This document shows, piece after piece, positions 26,762-35,652 of a stretch of 64,000 nucleotides of DNA. The stretch covers positions 43,297 to 107,296 of the forward strand of contig JAXMDK010000016.1 in NCBI GenBank assembly GCA_046348855.1. Reading direction: 5' to 3'. The position numbers were made by a program, and so were the translations under genes. Below the pieces are notes generated by a model, which saw only the letters and a program-made list of their open reading frames with translations, made no database searches and had not been told where the DNA came from. The stretch is from TMP-24 sp046348855 (GTDB taxonomy: Bacteria > Pseudomonadota > Alphaproteobacteria > Rhodobacterales > Rhodobacteraceae). Position 1 is the first letter of the stretch. Each line of letters begins with the position of its first letter.

Positions 26762-27382
26762 ATGATCGGACTGGAGAAAAACGGCGGGCTGTGGATTGCA
26801 ACGCTCCGGCGGCCGGACAAGGCCAACGCGCTGACCGGGCGGATGCTGGCGGACCTGACCGACATCGCGCAAGCGGCCGCCGGCGAGGCCCGTGCCCTGG
26901 TCCTGACCGGCGAAGGCCGGGTGTTTTCGGCCGGCGCCGATCTTGACGAGGCGCGCGCCGGGCTGGCCGCCGACCCGGTCTGGGAACGGCTGTCGGGCGC
27001 GATCGCGGCGCTTCCCTGCCTGACCATCGCGGCGCTGAACGGCACGCTGGCCGGCGGCGCCTTCGGCATGGCGCTGGCCTGCGACCTGCGGCTGGCGGTG
27101 CCCGAGACGCGCTTCTTCTACCCGGTGATGCGGCTGGGCTTCCTGCCGCAACCTTCGGACCCCGTCCGCCTTGCCCGGCTGGTCGGGCCGGCAAGGGCGC
27201 GGATGATCCTGATGGCCGGCCAGAAGATCGGCGCGGCCGAGGCGCTGGCCTGGGGCCTGGTCGACCGGATCGTCGCCGAGACCGACCTTCTGCCGCAGGC
27301 CGCGGCGCTGGCCACGGACGTGCTGGCAGCCGACCCCGCCCATGCCGCAGCGATCAAGGCGATGATCGGCGGCGGCGCTTGA
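26762..27382 (+). CDS. Enoyl-CoA hydratase/isomerase (crotonase) family protein
   Basis: The protein has 206 residues from the ATG at 26762, shorter than typical 260-residue crotonases because the C-terminus is trimmed. The oxyanion-hole motifs are present: VFSAGADLDEA near residue 56 and ALNGTLAGGAFGMALACD near 92. The acidic residues of true hydratases are not evident in the second motif, so isomerase or hydrolase activity is possible. It is followed by DUF4170 and lipid A genes. Confidence 0.82.
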   Translation: MIGLEKNGGLWIATLRRPDKANALTGRMLADLTDIAQAAAGEARALVLTGEGRVFSAGADLDEARAGLAADPVWERLSGAIAALPCLTIAALNGTLAGGAFGMALACDLRLAVPETRFFYPVMRLGFLPQPSDPVRLARLVGPARARMILMAGQKIGAAEALAWGLVDRIVAETDLLPQAAALATDVLAADPAHAAAIKAMIGGGA

Positions 27383-27437
27383 GCAAGGCGCGGCGCTGGC
27401 ATAAGTTGCCGACCGCACCTTGACCCCCGGAGAATCC

Positions 27438-27683
27438 ATGACCCAGCGCCTGCACCTCGTCTTCGGCGGCGAACTCGTCAGTCCGGCCCGCAACGTCTTC
27501 AAGGACGTATCGAAGATTCACGTCGTCGGCATCTTCCCGGACTATGACAGCGCCCATGCGGCCTGGAAGGCCCAGGCCCAGCGCACCGTCGACGATGCGC
27601 ACGTCCGCTACTACATCGCCCACCTGCACCGGCTGCGCGATGAGGAACGGGCCGCCAGCCCGACCGAGGAACTGGGCGCGTAG
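27438..27683 (+). CDS. DUF4170 domain-containing small protein
   Basis: This 81-residue cytoplasmic protein starts at the ATG at 27438 behind cccggagaa. The pattern LHLVFGGELVSPARNVFKDV, then HVVGIFPDYDSAHAAWKA, is the DUF4170 core. In alphaproteobacteria this gene commonly precedes Kdo transferase and lpxK, as here. The function is unknown, but the fixed position suggests a link with lipopolysaccharide synthesis. Confidence 0.85.
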   Translation: MTQRLHLVFGGELVSPARNVFKDVSKIHVVGIFPDYDSAHAAWKAQAQRTVDDAHVRYYIAHLHRLRDEERAASPTEELGA

Positions 27684-27693
27684 GGCGGCGGGA

Positions 27694-28911
27694 TTGGCGC
27701 GCTCGCTCGCCCTTGGGCTTTACCTGCTGATGGCCGAACGCGGCGCGCGTCCGCGCGCCGATGCCCGCCCGCCGCGACCCGAGGGCGAGCTTCTGTGGGT
27801 CCATGCCGGGTCCGGCACCCGGTCCGAGACGCTGCGCCAGCTCCTTGACGGGCTGGCGGCGGCTCGCGGCGGGCTGGGGCTGCTGATCACAGCCGAGGGC
27901 GCGCTGCCGCCCTTGGGCGACATTGCCTGCCAAAGCGAGATTGCGCCGCCCGACAACCTGCCCGACGTGCGCGCCTTTCTCGACCATTGGCGCCCGGATG
28001 CGGGTCTGTTCCTGGGAAATTCGCTGCCTCCGGCCCTGTTGACCGAGGCGCATGGTCGCGCCGTGCCGCTGGTGCTGGCCGATGCCCAGTTCGACCAGGC
28101 GGCGATCCCGGTCTGGCGGCGCGGCATCGTCGGTTCGGTCCTGTCGCGCTTTTGCCGGATCCTGGCGCGGGACGCCGGCAGCGTCGCGGCGCTTCAGCGG
28201 ATCGGCGGGCGCGGGCTGGCGGTCGAGCTGGTGGGCCGGATCGACACGGTCCCCGACCCCCTGCCCTGCGACGAGGCCGAGCGCGAGGCGATGGCCGAAC
28301 TTTTGCGCGCCCGCCCGGTCTGGCTGGCGAGCGGCTGCCCCGAGACCGAGGAAGAGGCGGTGATTGCCGCCCATGTCCATGCGATGAGCCAGGCGCACCG
28401 GCTGCTTTTGATCCTGATGCCGGCCGACCCCGACCGCGCGCCAGCGCTCGCGCAGCGCATCGGCGAACGGGAAGGGCTGATCGTCGCCTGCCGCTCTGCC
28501 GACGAAGACCCTTTGCCGGACGTTCAGGTGCTGATCACCGACGGGCCGACCGAGCTTGGCCTCTGGTATCGGCTGGCGCCGGTCACCTACCTGGGCGGCA
28601 GCCTTGGCGGCCCGGCGGTGCGCGACCCGGCCGAAGCCGCGACGCTCGGGTCGGCCAGCGTCCACGGACCCGGCACCGCCCCCTACGGCGAGGAGCTTCA
28701 GCGCCTGGGCGAGGCGCGGGCCACCCGGCCGATCGGCTCGCCCACCGACCTGTGTGCGGCGGTAGCCGAGCTCATCGCCCCGGACAAGGCGGCGCTCCTG
28801 GCGGGCAACGCCTGGATGTCGACCTCGGGCGGGGCCGAGGCGGTCGAGCGGATCGTGACCGCAACGCTGGGCGCGCTGGACCGGGCGCCGCGCGACCGGC
28901 TGGCAAGCTGA
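27694..28911 (+). CDS. waaA: 3-deoxy-D-manno-octulosonic acid (Kdo) transferase
   Basis: The protein has about 405 residues. The GELLWVHAGSGTRSE segment near the N-terminus, LFLGNSLPPALL near residue 107, and GSLGGPAVRDPAEAATLG near 310 match the GT30 Kdo transferase pattern in divergent form. No ATG precedes these; the TTG at 27694 with ggcggg upstream is my choice, and an ATG at 27730 is the alternative. It should add Kdo to lipid IVA at the inner membrane. Its stop shares a base with the lpxK start. Confidence 0.78.
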   Translation: MARSLALGLYLLMAERGARPRADARPPRPEGELLWVHAGSGTRSETLRQLLDGLAAARGGLGLLITAEGALPPLGDIACQSEIAPPDNLPDVRAFLDHWRPDAGLFLGNSLPPALLTEAHGRAVPLVLADAQFDQAAIPVWRRGIVGSVLSRFCRILARDAGSVAALQRIGGRGLAVELVGRIDTVPDPLPCDEAEREAMAELLRARPVWLASGCPETEEEAVIAAHVHAMSQAHRLLLILMPADPDRAPALAQRIGEREGLIVACRSADEDPLPDVQVLITDGPTELGLWYRLAPVTYLGGSLGGPAVRDPAEAATLGSASVHGPGTAPYGEELQRLGEARATRPIGSPTDLCAAVAELIAPDKAALLAGNAWMSTSGGAEAVERIVTATLGALDRAPRDRLAS

Positions 28912-29909
28912 TGGCCACCGCGCCGGACTTCTGGTTCCGCCCGCCCGCCCGGCCCGGCTGGGCCGCGCGGGTGCTGACGCCCTTGGGCTGGCTCTACGGG
29001 GCCGCCACCGCGCGGCGGCTGGCGCAGGGCGGCACAGGCTTCGATCCCGGCGTGCCGGTGATCTGCGTCGGCAACATCAATGCCGGCGGCACCGGCAAGA
29101 CCCCCACCGTCATCGCGCTCGCCGAACGGCTGGCGGCGCGCGGGCGCCAAGTGCATGTGGTCAGCCGCGGCCACGGCGGCACGGAACGCGGGCCCCTGCG
29201 CGTCGACGAGCGGCGACATACCGCGGCTGAGGTGGGCGACGAACCCCTGCTTCTGTCGGCCTTCGCGCCCACCTGGGTGGCGCGCGACCGCGCCGCCGGC
29301 TGCCGCGCCGCCGCCCTAGCCGGGGCCGAGGCGATTCTTCTGGACGACGGCCACCAGAATCCAACGGTCCGCAAAAGCCTGTCGCTGGTGGTGGTCGATG
29401 CGGCGAAAGGCTGGGGCAACGGCCGCTGCCTGCCCGCCGGTCCCCTGCGCGAGCCGGTGGCGCGCGGCGTGGCCCGCGCTGACCTGGTCCTGGCGATCGG
29501 CCCGCCCCCGGCGCAGGCCGATTTCGCCGCGCGCTGGGGGTCGGCGATCACCCGCCCGCTGGTCACCGCCACGCTCGGGGTTCTGGAAACCGGAATGGAC
29601 TGGCGCGGCCTCAGGGTGCTGGCCTTTGCCGGCATCGGCCACCCCGAGAAGTTCTTCGCCAGCCTCGCTGACTGCGGCGCCGAGGTGGTGCGCGCCATTC
29701 CCTTCGGCGATCACGAACCCTACACCGCCGCCATCCTGCAACGGCTGCGCCATGAAGCCGCAACGCTTGGCGCCCAGCTTGTCACCACCGAAAAAGACGC
29801 CGCGCGCCTGCCCGTCGCCTTCCGCACCGAGGTCCTGACCCTGCCGGTCCGGCTGGCGGTCGCCGACTGGGCACCGCTCGACGCCGCCTTCGACCGGCTC
29901 GGCCTGTAG
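28911..29909 (+). CDS. lpxK: Tetraacyldisaccharide 4'-kinase
   Basis: This 332-residue protein has an N-terminal membrane-contact helix followed by the P-loop VGNINAGGTGKTP (53-65). HVVSRGHGGTERGPL and LLDDGHQNPTV are further LpxK motifs, and AFAGIGHPEKFF lies near residue 240. It phosphorylates the 4' position of lipid A precursor. It overlaps waaA by one base (TGATG), so the two are coupled. Confidence 0.95.
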   Translation: MATAPDFWFRPPARPGWAARVLTPLGWLYGAATARRLAQGGTGFDPGVPVICVGNINAGGTGKTPTVIALAERLAARGRQVHVVSRGHGGTERGPLRVDERRHTAAEVGDEPLLLSAFAPTWVARDRAAGCRAAALAGAEAILLDDGHQNPTVRKSLSLVVVDAAKGWGNGRCLPAGPLREPVARGVARADLVLAIGPPPAQADFAARWGSAITRPLVTATLGVLETGMDWRGLRVLAFAGIGHPEKFFASLADCGAEVVRAIPFGDHEPYTAAILQRLRHEAATLGAQLVTTEKDAARLPVAFRTEVLTLPVRLAVADWAPLDAAFDRLGL

Positions 29910-29949
29910 GCCGGGCGCCCAAGGCCCGATGGAGGCGCCCTTGCCCCTC

Positions 29950-30003
29950 CCTGATTTCATCTTGGCCCAAATATCCTGGGGGTCCGGGGGTGATACCCCC
30001 GGT
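29950..30003. repeat. Dispersed intergenic repeat with hairpin between convergent lpxK and cobO
   Basis: The sequence around CATCTTGGCCCAAATATCC, followed by a 7-bp stem ccggggg/cccccgg (29984-30002), recurs in related form at 55120-55165 and 59868-59910. It probably serves as a bidirectional 3'-end signal for the two converging genes. Confidence 0.65.
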
Positions 30004-30013
30004 CTTCGCGCCT

Positions 30014-30646
30014 TCAGAATTCGACGCCCTTCTGGCCCTTGATGCCCGACCGGAACGGATGCTTGACCAGCGTCATCTCGGTCACCAGGTCGGCGGCCTC
30101 GATCAGCGTCTCCGAGGCATTGCGGCCGGTCAGCACCACATGGGTCATCGGCGGCTTTTCGTCGCGCAGGAAGGCCAGGACCTCGGCCTCGTCGAGATAG
30201 CCGTAGCGCAGCGCGATGTTGATCTCGTCCAGCAGGACCATGCGGTTGCGGTCGTCGCGGATCAGGTCCTTGGCCTTGTCCCAGCCGCGGCGGGCGGCGG
30301 CGATGTCGCGGTCCTTGTCCTGGGTTTCCCAGGTGAAGCCCTCGCCCATCGCGTAGAACTGGCAGATGTCGCCGAAATGCGACTCGATCAGGGTGCGCTC
30401 GCCGGTCGACCAGGCGCCCTTGATGAACTGGACGACGGCGCAGGGCATGCCGTGGGCGATGCAGCGCAGAATCATCCCGAAGGCGGACGAGCTTTTGCCC
30501 TTGCCCGGGCCGGTATGGACGATGATCAGCCCCTTTTCGCCCTCCTTGGTCGCCATGATCTTGTCGCGCGCGGCCTTCTTCTTGGCCATCTTGCCGGCGT
30601 GGCGGGCGGCGTCATCCGGCGCATCGGTCGTTTTCGGTTCGGTCAT
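30014..30646 (-). CDS. cobO: Cob(I)yrinic acid a,c-diamide adenosyltransferase
   Basis: This 210-residue protein has a lysine-rich start, the P-loop HTGPGKGKSSSAFGM (about 44-58), VLLDEINIALRYGYLD near 140 and VVLTGRNASETLIE near 172, the hallmarks of CobO/CobA-type ATP:corrinoid adenosyltransferases. It attaches the 5'-deoxyadenosyl group to reduced cobyrinic acid diamide, the step after CobN cobalt insertion. It is divergent from the riboswitch-led operon, about 45 bp from its start. Confidence 0.95.
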   Translation of the reverse strand: MTEPKTTDAPDDAARHAGKMAKKKAARDKIMATKEGEKGLIIVHTGPGKGKSSSAFGMILRCIAHGMPCAVVQFIKGAWSTGERTLIESHFGDICQFYAMGEGFTWETQDKDRDIAAARRGWDKAKDLIRDDRNRMVLLDEINIALRYGYLDEAEVLAFLRDEKPPMTHVVLTGRNASETLIEAADLVTEMTLVKHPFRSGIKGQKGVEF

Positions 30647-30689
30647 GGTCCCTTCCGTTGCTTGACAGGGCCGGGCGCTTGGCCCAGAG

Positions 30690-30886
30690 GAGAGCGGTGC
30701 TGGTTCCTGTCCTATGACAGGCGAAGAGGGAATGCGACAGGGATTGCGACGACTGGTCGCGTGATCCCGAAGCGCAGCCGCCCCCGCGACCGTGACCGGA
30801 GAGGCCCCGATACCACTGGCGACAGCCGGGAAGGTGGCGGGCCGGGGGGCAAGCCCCGCTCCGCAAGCCGGGAGACCTGCCAGCGC
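30690..30886 (+). promoter_or_regulatory. Cobalamin riboswitch (AdoCbl element) of the cob operon
   Basis: The leader has the ordered parts of a B12 aptamer: an opening ggtgctggttcctg, gaagagggaatgcg, the cagccgcccccgcgaccg core, CCACTGGCGACAGCCGGGAA, and the closing B12-box aagccgggagacctgcc at about 30865-30882. A TTGACA lies at 30662-30667. Downstream, 30930-30944 can form a gggcgg/ccgccc stem about 40 bp before the GTG of the first gene and may be the expression platform. High adenosylcobalamin should repress the operon. Confidence 0.93.
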
Positions 30887-30985
30887 GAGAGGTTCGTTGA
30901 CGGCGGACGGGGTGTTCCGCGACCGGCTCGGGCGGCATCCGCCCCCGCAGGGTCATGGCTCCCCGCCCGTGAAAGGAAGGGAAGC

Positions 30986-31351
30986 GTGTCGGTCACGCTG
31001 CATGTCTGCATCACCTGCCGCCGGGGTGCGCCCGCGGACGCCGACGGCCCCAGGCCCGGCGCGGCGCTGCATCAGGCGCTGGTCGCCGCCGGCGCGCCGG
31101 ACGGGGTGGCGATCCGCCCGGTCGAATGCCTGTCGGCCTGCGACAACGGCTGCAACATCGCGCTGTCGGCCCCCGGCCGCTGGTCCTATGTCTATGGCCA
31201 CATGGACCCGGACCTGCATGTCGCCGACATCCTGGCCGGCGCCGCGGCCTATGCCGCCGCCGCCGACGGGCTGGTCCCCTGGCGCGACCGCCCGCAGATT
31301 TTCCGCAAGCAGTCGCTTGCCCGCATTCCCCCATTGGAGCCAATCCCATGA
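30986..31351 (+). CDS. DUF1636 cysteine-rich ferredoxin-like protein, first gene of the cob operon
   Basis: The protein has 121 residues from the GTG at 30986 behind ggaaggga. Cysteines at 8, 11, 48, 52 and 56 (CITC and CLSACDNGC) resemble a thioredoxin-like [2Fe-2S] ferredoxin. The C-terminus ends in SLARIP, which is shared with the second copy at 43982. DUF1636 proteins recur in aerobic B12 loci but have no settled role. Placed before cobW and cobN, it may supply electrons or handle metal for cobalt insertion or reduction. Confidence 0.82.
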   Translation: MSVTLHVCITCRRGAPADADGPRPGAALHQALVAAGAPDGVAIRPVECLSACDNGCNIALSAPGRWSYVYGHMDPDLHVADILAGAAAYAAAADGLVPWRDRPQIFRKQSLARIPPLEPIP

Positions 31352-32397
31352 GCGATCTGAACAAGATTCCCGTTACCGTCATCACCGGCTTCCTTGGCGC
31401 CGGCAAGACGACGCTGATCCGCCACCTGATGGCCAATCCGCAAGGCAAGCGTCTTGCCGTTCTGGTCAACGAATTCGGCAGCGTCGGCGTCGACGGCGAC
31501 ATCCTGAAAAGCTGCGCCGACGAGAATTGCCCGGTCGAAAACATCGTCGAACTGGCCAACGGCTGCATCTGCTGCACGGTGGCAGACGATTTCATCCCGA
31601 CGATCGAGGCCCTGATGGCCCTGCCGCAGCGGCCCGACCATATCCTGATCGAAACCTCGGGGCTGGCGCTGCCGAAGCCCTTGCTGAAGGCCTTCGACTG
31701 GCCGGCGATCCGCTCGAAGATCACCGTCGACGGCGTCGTCACACTGGCCGATGCCGAGGCGGTGGCGGCGGGCCGGTTCGCGCCCGACGAGGCGGCGGTT
31801 CAGGCCCAGCGCGCCGCCGATGACAGCATCGACCATGAAACGCCGCTGTCGGAAGTGTTCGAGGATCAGATTTCCTGCGCCGACATCGTGCTTCTGTCCA
31901 AGGCCGATCTGGCCGGCGCGGCCGGCCTGACCGCCGCCCGGGCGGTCATCGAAGCCGAGGCCCCGCGCAAGCTGCCGATCCTGGCGATGGAGGAGGGCCG
32001 CATCGACCCCCGCCTGATCCTGGGGCTGAATGCAGCGGCCGAGGACGACATCGCGGCACGGCCCTCGCACCATGACGGGCACGATGATCACGAACATGAC
32101 GATTTCAACACCATCGTCGTCGACTTGCCGGAAGTGGTCGACCCCGAGGCGCTGAAGGCCGCCATCGTGCGGCTGGCGCGCGACCAGAAGATCCTGCGGG
32201 TCAAGGGCTATGTCGCCGTCACCGGCAAGCCGATGCGGCTGCTGGTGCAGGCGGTGGGCGAACGGGTGCGGGCGCAATACGACCGGCCCTGGGGCGATCA
32301 GCCCCGCCTGTCGCGGCTGGTGGTGATCGGCGAACAGGCCGATGTCGATACCGACGCGATCCGCCTGGTCCTGACCCCCGAAACGCTGAGGGCCTGA
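31348..32397 (+). CDS. cobW: Cobalamin biosynthesis protein CobW (G3E GTPase, metallochaperone)
   Basis: This 349-residue protein overlaps the previous gene by ATGA. It shows Walker A GFLGAGKTT (14-22), the metal-binding CICC (73-76), the SKAD base-recognition element near 190, and a histidine/aspartate-rich insert HHDGHDDHEHDD near 236. COG0523 proteins of this type deliver metal; here the place next to cobN implies cobalt delivery to the cobaltochelatase. Confidence 0.95.
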   Translation: MSDLNKIPVTVITGFLGAGKTTLIRHLMANPQGKRLAVLVNEFGSVGVDGDILKSCADENCPVENIVELANGCICCTVADDFIPTIEALMALPQRPDHILIETSGLALPKPLLKAFDWPAIRSKITVDGVVTLADAEAVAAGRFAPDEAAVQAQRAADDSIDHETPLSEVFEDQISCADIVLLSKADLAGAAGLTAARAVIEAEAPRKLPILAMEEGRIDPRLILGLNAAAEDDIAARPSHHDGHDDHEHDDFNTIVVDLPEVVDPEALKAAIVRLARDQKILRVKGYVAVTGKPMRLLVQAVGERVRAQYDRPWGDQPRLSRLVVIGEQADVDTDAIRLVLTPETLRA

Positions 32398-32406
32398 GGT
32401 CCGGCC

Positions 32407-35400
32407 ATGCACGTCGTCTTCCGCGAAAGCCACGGGCTTGAGGAAACCGAGACCCCGACCGACCTGGGCCAGAGCCCGGCCGATCTGGTGGTCCTGTCCT
32501 TTTCCGACAGCGACCTTGGCGCCTTCGCGGCAGGCTGGCACCGGGCGGCAGGCGGGTTGCCGACTCTGAGGCTCGCCAATCTGGTGGCGCTGAAACATCC
32601 GCTGTCGGTCGACACCTATGTCGAATCGACGCTGGCCGGGGCCAGGGGCATCCTGATCCGGCTGATCGGCGGCGAAAGCTATTGGCCCTATGGATTGGCA
32701 CAGGTGCAGGATCTGGCGCGGCGGCGGGGAATCGCGCTGGCGGTCCTGCCTGCCGACGGGCGCGAGGATCCGCGGCTCGACCAATTGTCGACGCTGCCGG
32801 TCTCGACCCTGCGGCGGCTGTCGCAACTGTGCGACGCGGGCGGCGCGGTGGCGGCGCAGGCGGCGTTGCAGCAGCTGGCGCTGGCGGCGGGGCTTTACGC
32901 CGGGCCGGTGGCGGGCGACAAGGCGGTGCCCGAATTCGGCTTTTACCGGCCCGGCCTGGGGGTCGCGCAACCGCCGCAGCCGGGTGAACGGCCCTTGGTG
33001 CTAGTCTCGTTCTACCGTTCCTACCTGACCGCCGCCGACACCGATCCGGTCGATGCGCTGGTCGCGGCGCTTGACGAACGCGGGTTCGAGGCGGTGGGCG
33101 TCTTTGCCGCCAGCCTCAAGGACCATGCGGCGGCGGCCTGGCTTCAGGCCGAACTGGCGCGGCTGAAGCCTGCCGCCATCGTCAATGCCACCGCCTTTTC
33201 CGCGCGGGGGGCGAACGGTGAGGCATCGGCGCTGGATACGACCGGCTGCCCAGTGTTCCAGGTCGCGCTATCGACGGCGCGGCGCAAGGATTGGGCGGCC
33301 TCGGACCGCGGCCTGTCGCCCGCCGACCTGGCCATGCATGTGGTGCTGCCCGAGGTCGACGGGCGCATCTTCGCCGGCGTCGTCAGCTTCAAGCAGCCGA
33401 CGAAACGCGACCCCGACCTGCAATTCTCGCGCTTCGCCCACCGCGCCGATCCGTCGCGGGTGGCCGCCGTCGCCGACCGGGTGGCGGGTTGGCACCGGCT
33501 GGGCGCGACCCCGCCCGCCGAACGCCGGCTGGCGCTGGTTCTGTCGACCTATCCGGGCAAGGCGCATCAGCTGGCCCATGCCGTCGGGCTGGACGCGCTG
33601 GCATCGGCCGGGGCGATCCTTGCGGATCTGGGCGAGGCGGGCCATGCCGTCGAACCCGCAGGCGATCTCGGCAAGGCCCTGCTGGCGGAACAGCTCGAAT
33701 GGCCGGTTTCGGCCTATATAGACACTGTTTTGGCCCTGCCCGAACCCTTGCGCGCTGCGCTGTTCGCGGCCTGGGGCGACCCGGCCGACGATCCGCTGGT
33801 GCAAGGGGGGGCCTTCCGCTTCGCCTGCCTGCGTCGAGGGCAGGCGCTTGTCGCGCTGCAGCCCGAACGCGGCGAGGTCGCGACCCGGGGCGACGATTAC
33901 CACGACCTGTCGCGCACCCCGCGCCATTCCTACGTGGCCTTCTACCTGTGGCTTCGGGCGCAGGGTCTGCATGCGCTGGTCCATATCGGCGCCCACGGCA
34001 CGCTGGAATGGTTGCCGGGCAAGTCGGTGGCGCTGTCCGACGCCTGCTGGCCCGAGGCGCTGACCGGCGCGCTGCCGGTCCTTTATCCGTTCATCGTCAA
34101 CGACCCCGGCGAGGCCGCGCAGGCCAAGCGGCGGATCGGCGCGGTGACGATCGGCCACCTGCCGCCGTCGATGGTGGCAAGCGCCGTGCCCGAGGGGCTT
34201 TTGCGTCTGGAACGGATGCTGGACGAATATTCCACCGCCGACGGGCTCGACCCGGCCCGCCGCGACCGGCTGATCGCCTCCGTGCGGTCCGAGGCGCAGG
34301 CGGCAGGGGTCGAGACCGACCTCGGCATCCCGCCCGAGGCCTCGCCCGCCGAAGCCATCACCCGGATCGACCGCTTCGTCTGCGACATCAAGGAAAGCCA
34401 GTTCGGCGAGGGCCTGCACGTCTTTGGCCGGGGCCAGTGCGGGGCCGAGGAGCGCGCCGGGCTTCTGGCCGGGCTGGCGGGGCGGCGGGTCGCGGCCGGA
34501 CCCAGCGGTTCGCCAGCGCGGGGGCGCAGCGACGTGCTGCCCACCGGGCGCAACCTCTACACCACCGATCCGCGCGCGGTGCCGTCGCGCGCCGCCCATG
34601 CCCAGGGCGTGAAACTGGCCGAGGAACTGCTGCGCAAGCATCTGCAGGATCATGGCGACTGGCCACGCGCGCTGGTCGTCGATCTGTGGGGGTCGGCCAC
34701 CATGCGCACCGCCGGCGAGGAATTCGCCATGGCGCTGCATCTGGCCGGTCTTGCCCCGCGCTGGGACGCGGGGTCCGAACGGGTTTCGGGCTTCGAGGTG
34801 ATCCCGCTGGCGCTGCTGCGCCGGCCGCGCATCGACGTGACCTTGCGGGTTTCGGGCCTGTTTCGGGACGTTTTTCCCGGCCTGGCGCAACTCTTTGAAG
34901 GCGCCGCGACCGCCTTGGCCGCCCGCGACGAATCGGCTGAGGACAATCCCTATCTGCGCCCGACGCCCCGGGTCTTTGGCCCCCGGCCCGGCCTCTACGG
35001 CCTGGCGATGGGCGCGGCGATCGAGGATTATTCGGGCACTGGCCAGCAGACGGCGGGCGAGGCCTGGCTGGCCGGGTCGGAATGGACGGTCGGCAGCGGC
35101 GAGGCCCGGCAGGCGCGCGCCGCGCTTGAAGATCGGGTGCGCGGCGCCGACGGGTTCGTGCATGTGCAGGACCTGGGTGAAAGCGACCTGTTGCTTGCCT
35201 CGGACTATGCGGCACACGAAGGTGGCTTCGCCGCCGCCGTGGCCCGGCTGGGCGGGGCGGACAAGGCGCTTTACCATCTGGACGCCACCCAGCCCGACCG
35301 GCCCCGCGCCCGCACTCTGCCCGAGGAAATTGCCCGCGTCGTCCGCAGCCGCGCCGCCGATCCGCGCTGGGCGACCGGCATGATGGCGCACGGCTTCCGG

Positions 35401-35652
35401 GGCGCCGCCGAAATTGCCGCGACGCTCGACCATCTGGCGGCGTTCCAGCATCTGGCCCGCGCGGTGCCGCCGCATCTTTTCGATCTTTATCATGACGCGA
35501 CGCTCGGGCGCGACGATCTGGTGGCGTTCATGGAGCGGGAAAACCCCCTGGCGCTGCAGGCGCTGCGGGATCGGTTCGCAGCGCTGCGCGAGGCGGGCCT
35601 GTGGGTGACGCGCCGCAATTCGATAGCGGCGATGATGGGGGCGGCATCGTGA
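32407..35652 (+). CDS. cobN: Cobaltochelatase large subunit
   Basis: The protein has 1081 residues, slightly shorter than many CobN proteins (1100-1270). Conserved magnesium-chelatase-H-like regions include VHIGAHGTLEWLPGKSVALS near residue 521 and VDLWGSATMRTAGEE near 758. It carries out ATP-dependent cobalt insertion into hydrogenobyrinic acid a,c-diamide together with the CobS and CobT chelatase subunits, which are not in this window. It overlaps cobG by GTGA. Confidence 0.96.
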   Translation: MHVVFRESHGLEETETPTDLGQSPADLVVLSFSDSDLGAFAAGWHRAAGGLPTLRLANLVALKHPLSVDTYVESTLAGARGILIRLIGGESYWPYGLAQVQDLARRRGIALAVLPADGREDPRLDQLSTLPVSTLRRLSQLCDAGGAVAAQAALQQLALAAGLYAGPVAGDKAVPEFGFYRPGLGVAQPPQPGERPLVLVSFYRSYLTAADTDPVDALVAALDERGFEAVGVFAASLKDHAAAAWLQAELARLKPAAIVNATAFSARGANGEASALDTTGCPVFQVALSTARRKDWAASDRGLSPADLAMHVVLPEVDGRIFAGVVSFKQPTKRDPDLQFSRFAHRADPSRVAAVADRVAGWHRLGATPPAERRLALVLSTYPGKAHQLAHAVGLDALASAGAILADLGEAGHAVEPAGDLGKALLAEQLEWPVSAYIDTVLALPEPLRAALFAAWGDPADDPLVQGGAFRFACLRRGQALVALQPERGEVATRGDDYHDLSRTPRHSYVAFYLWLRAQGLHALVHIGAHGTLEWLPGKSVALSDACWPEALTGALPVLYPFIVNDPGEAAQAKRRIGAVTIGHLPPSMVASAVPEGLLRLERMLDEYSTADGLDPARRDRLIASVRSEAQAAGVETDLGIPPEASPAEAITRIDRFVCDIKESQFGEGLHVFGRGQCGAEERAGLLAGLAGRRVAAGPSGSPARGRSDVLPTGRNLYTTDPRAVPSRAAHAQGVKLAEELLRKHLQDHGDWPRALVVDLWGSATMRTAGEEFAMALHLAGLAPRWDAGSERVSGFEVIPLALLRRPRIDVTLRVSGLFRDVFPGLAQLFEGAATALAARDESAEDNPYLRPTPRVFGPRPGLYGLAMGAAIEDYSGTGQQTAGEAWLAGSEWTVGSGEARQARAALEDRVRGADGFVHVQDLGESDLLLASDYAAHEGGFAAAVARLGGADKALYHLDATQPDRPRARTLPEEIARVVRSRAADPRWATGMMAHGFRGAAEIAATLDHLAAFQHLARAVPPHLFDLYHDATLGRDDLVAFMERENPLALQALRDRFAALREAGLWVTRRNSIAAMMGAAS

